Below, piece by piece: positions 63,380 to 64,000 of a stretch of 64,000 bases of DNA (its first letter is position 1; each line of letters begins with the position of its first letter). Location of the stretch: contig OX485809.1 of assembly GCA_950295325.1 (NCBI GenBank), positions 1,738,001 through 1,802,000 on the forward strand, written 5' to 3'. Below the pieces are notes generated by a model. That model was not told the DNA's origin, did no database searches, and saw only the letters and a program-made list of their open reading frames with translations. The stretch is from Polytrichum commune (taxonomy: Eukaryota; Streptophyta; Polytrichopsida; Polytrichales; Polytrichaceae). A program made the position numbers and the translations under genes.

Positions 63380-64000
63380 CAATCTCCAAACACTCGACGC
63401 ACCTTTGTGAGGTAGCTTCACTCTTCTAAAGGTTGTCCCTTTTCATCAACACCTGAACTTGGTTGTGTTCTCTTGTTAAAATTGTTTTTGGAGGAGGTGT
63501 TGAAGAACACCCATTACATGTTGGTCATTCTTTTGGTTCTTGAAATGTAACTAGTTTATCTCCCACTTACTCCTTGCACTCTTTAAGATCAAACGAAATT
63601 GATTTGGAAGATTCAGCCACCCCAACCACCATGGAAGCCTCATTTCTCCCACTTGGATGCATTTCCTCTTACTTGTATTATCATTTTATAAACATAATAT
63701 CTCTCATGTGGCCAAACACTTCCAAAGGTGTTGTGTTCAAAGGCTTATTTGCTCGCCTTCATCTATCATTGGAAAATGCCTTCATAAGTTATTGCCCCTC
63801 AATGCATGCTTCATAACTTGACAAAAATGTGGAACTAAGGTTCATACTACTCACTATGCTTTGAAGTGCATGAACACAATTGACATGATCCAATCTCCAA
63901 ACCTCCAAGTCTCCAAGCACCAACTGATACGACAAACATGCTCTAATGCACTTCCAACATGAAGCACCCCAAAAACTTCTTTGAGCACTGAAACTCTCAA
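63380..64000. other. No gene recognised
   Basis: An 80-codon plus-strand frame at 63574-63816 resembles nothing recognised. No repeats or terminal structures supported. Confidence 0.4.

Noticed and set aside
1-64000. CRISPR arrays, operons, bacterial-type ribosome binding sites
   Set aside because: Spliced genes and plant-type transposons show the DNA is eukaryotic; no spaced direct-repeat array of CRISPR form exists.

Overview
The window looks like intergenic DNA from a large, repeat-rich streptophyte plant genome (alga, bryophyte, lycophyte or fern grade); the lineage cannot be fixed from the sequence. The reasons are spliceosomal introns with GT/AG borders, a PAS plus receiver-like gene with four phase-consistent introns, and plant-typical DNA transposons (hAT, PIF/Harbinger-Tourist, CACTA, Mutator-like, pogo/Tigger). 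Only one ordinary host gene is well supported, plus one intact transposase gene; nearly everything else is transposon-derived or unassigned AT-rich DNA.

Layout. 1-9 kb: a 5S-rRNA-like relic, two decayed Tigger elements, several MITEs, and a double-hairpin foldback element at 4.1 kb. 9-28 kb: no convincing gene; MITEs, SINE-like sequences, a foldback CACTA MITE (19.0 kb), paired Tourist-like modules in A-B order (16.7-17.8 kb) and B-A order (24.6-25.6 kb), a Harbinger-like element carrying a nested hAT MITE (25.7-26.9 kb), and an element with a 9-bp target duplication (27.2-27.9 kb). 28.7-31.9 kb: the host gene, five exons, 456 residues, PAS domain followed by a degenerate receiver that lacks the phospho-acceptor aspartate. 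33-41 kb: dispersed repeats, a Harbinger MITE, an inverted cluster of another TIR repeat, and a decayed coding fragment. 41.0-47.0 kb: a 333-bp tandem repeat hit twice by hAT elements, one a 211-bp MITE and one a complete 4.8-kb element with an intact three-exon, 807-residue transposase. 47-58 kb: mostly anonymous sequence, MITEs and microsatellites. 58.35-63.37 kb: a 5.0-kb Mutator-like element bounded by 10-bp target duplications, holding two decayed divergent genes (a transposase-like C-terminal remnant and a multi-exon gene with a DGNHR motif) separated by repeated GGCCGTTAACGGCC palindromes.

Several elements are defined by paired target-site duplications read directly from the sequence, which is the strongest evidence here. 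A family of six ~200-330-bp hAT-type MITEs with AACCGGTT subterminal motifs is one of the best-supported new repeat families. Family assignments of proteins rest on motif recognition without any database search.
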